Assembly: GCF_001949145.1 (NCBI RefSeq)
Contig: NW_019091444.1
Coordinates: forward strand, 679,049 to 743,048
Source of the DNA: Acanthaster planci
Lineage: Eukaryota > Echinodermata > Asteroidea > Valvatida > Acanthasteridae
Direction: 5' to 3'
DNA: 64,000 bases
The notes below the pieces were generated by a model. It ran no database searches and was not told where the DNA came from. It worked only from the letters and a program-made list of their open reading frames with translations. Below, piece by piece: positions 63,942 to 64,000 of the stretch; positions within the stretch are counted from its first letter, which is position 1, and each line of letters starts with the position of its first letter. The position numbers and the translations under genes are program-made.

Positions 63942-64000
63942 GAAAGAAAAGGCTTACTAATGTTAAAGAATATATGCAAACAGAACAATTGCTCGTGGAA

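Overview
The window looks like nuclear DNA of an invertebrate animal, most likely an invertebrate deuterostome (cephalochordate, hemichordate or echinoderm; the sequence alone does not let me choose). The reasons are three. There is an intron-rich orthologue of vertebrate golgin-245/GOLGA4. There is a MARCH4/9/11-type membrane RING-CH ubiquitin ligase. There is also a lineage-type tandem expansion of intronless rhodopsin-family receptors, embedded in AT-rich non-coding DNA full of short foldback transposons. No bacterial, viral or CRISPR feature was seen.

Region 1 (about 1-27,850) is a receptor array. One plus-strand GPCR (3325-4386, NRY motif) is followed by five minus-strand paralogues (8643-9668, 13805-14857, 17432-18494, 21963-23075, 25269-26378), all with an unusual NRW in place of DRY. 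All are single-exon genes. The fourth minus-strand-side locus (17432-18494) carries two single-base losses and is a pseudogene or a sequence error. The last two genes are the products of a roughly 3.3-kb tandem duplication, and a 246-bp stretch of their coding sequence is identical. Between the genes lie duplicated flanks and several short repeat families. Several receptors carry substitutions at normally invariant positions: a lost ECL2 cysteine, and NTxxY instead of NPxxY.

Region 2 (about 27,850-36,600) has a gene-poor stretch and then a two-exon MARCH-type E3 ligase (32336-33157 joined to 34890-35390, 440 aa). Its only coding intron holds two copies of a perfect-hairpin MITE. A third copy lies upstream.

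Region 3 (about 36,670-64,000) is one large gene, a golgin-245 (GOLGA4) orthologue of about 24-25 coding exons running from 37097 to 63339. The predicted protein has the GOLGA4-type N-terminal vesicle-capture motif, a very long coiled coil (mostly one 4.9-kb exon) and a C-terminal GRIP domain that docks on Arl1 at the trans-Golgi. Splice phases join cleanly throughout. After the GRIP exons a 47-nt exon (62021-62067) can be included or skipped. Skipping it gives an immediate stop (tail GRLMSP). Including it shifts the frame and opens a 172-residue acidic/serine-rich tail that I do not recognise. This predicted splice-controlled C-terminal switch is the most interesting single observation here. 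A 954-bp assembly gap (57168-58121) lies in one intron, beside a 35-bp minisatellite.

Start codons were re-read as ATG. Several long open frames begin only at TTG or GTG and were trimmed or dropped. Splice sites were placed by eye from GT/AG signals, phase and similarity to family members I know.
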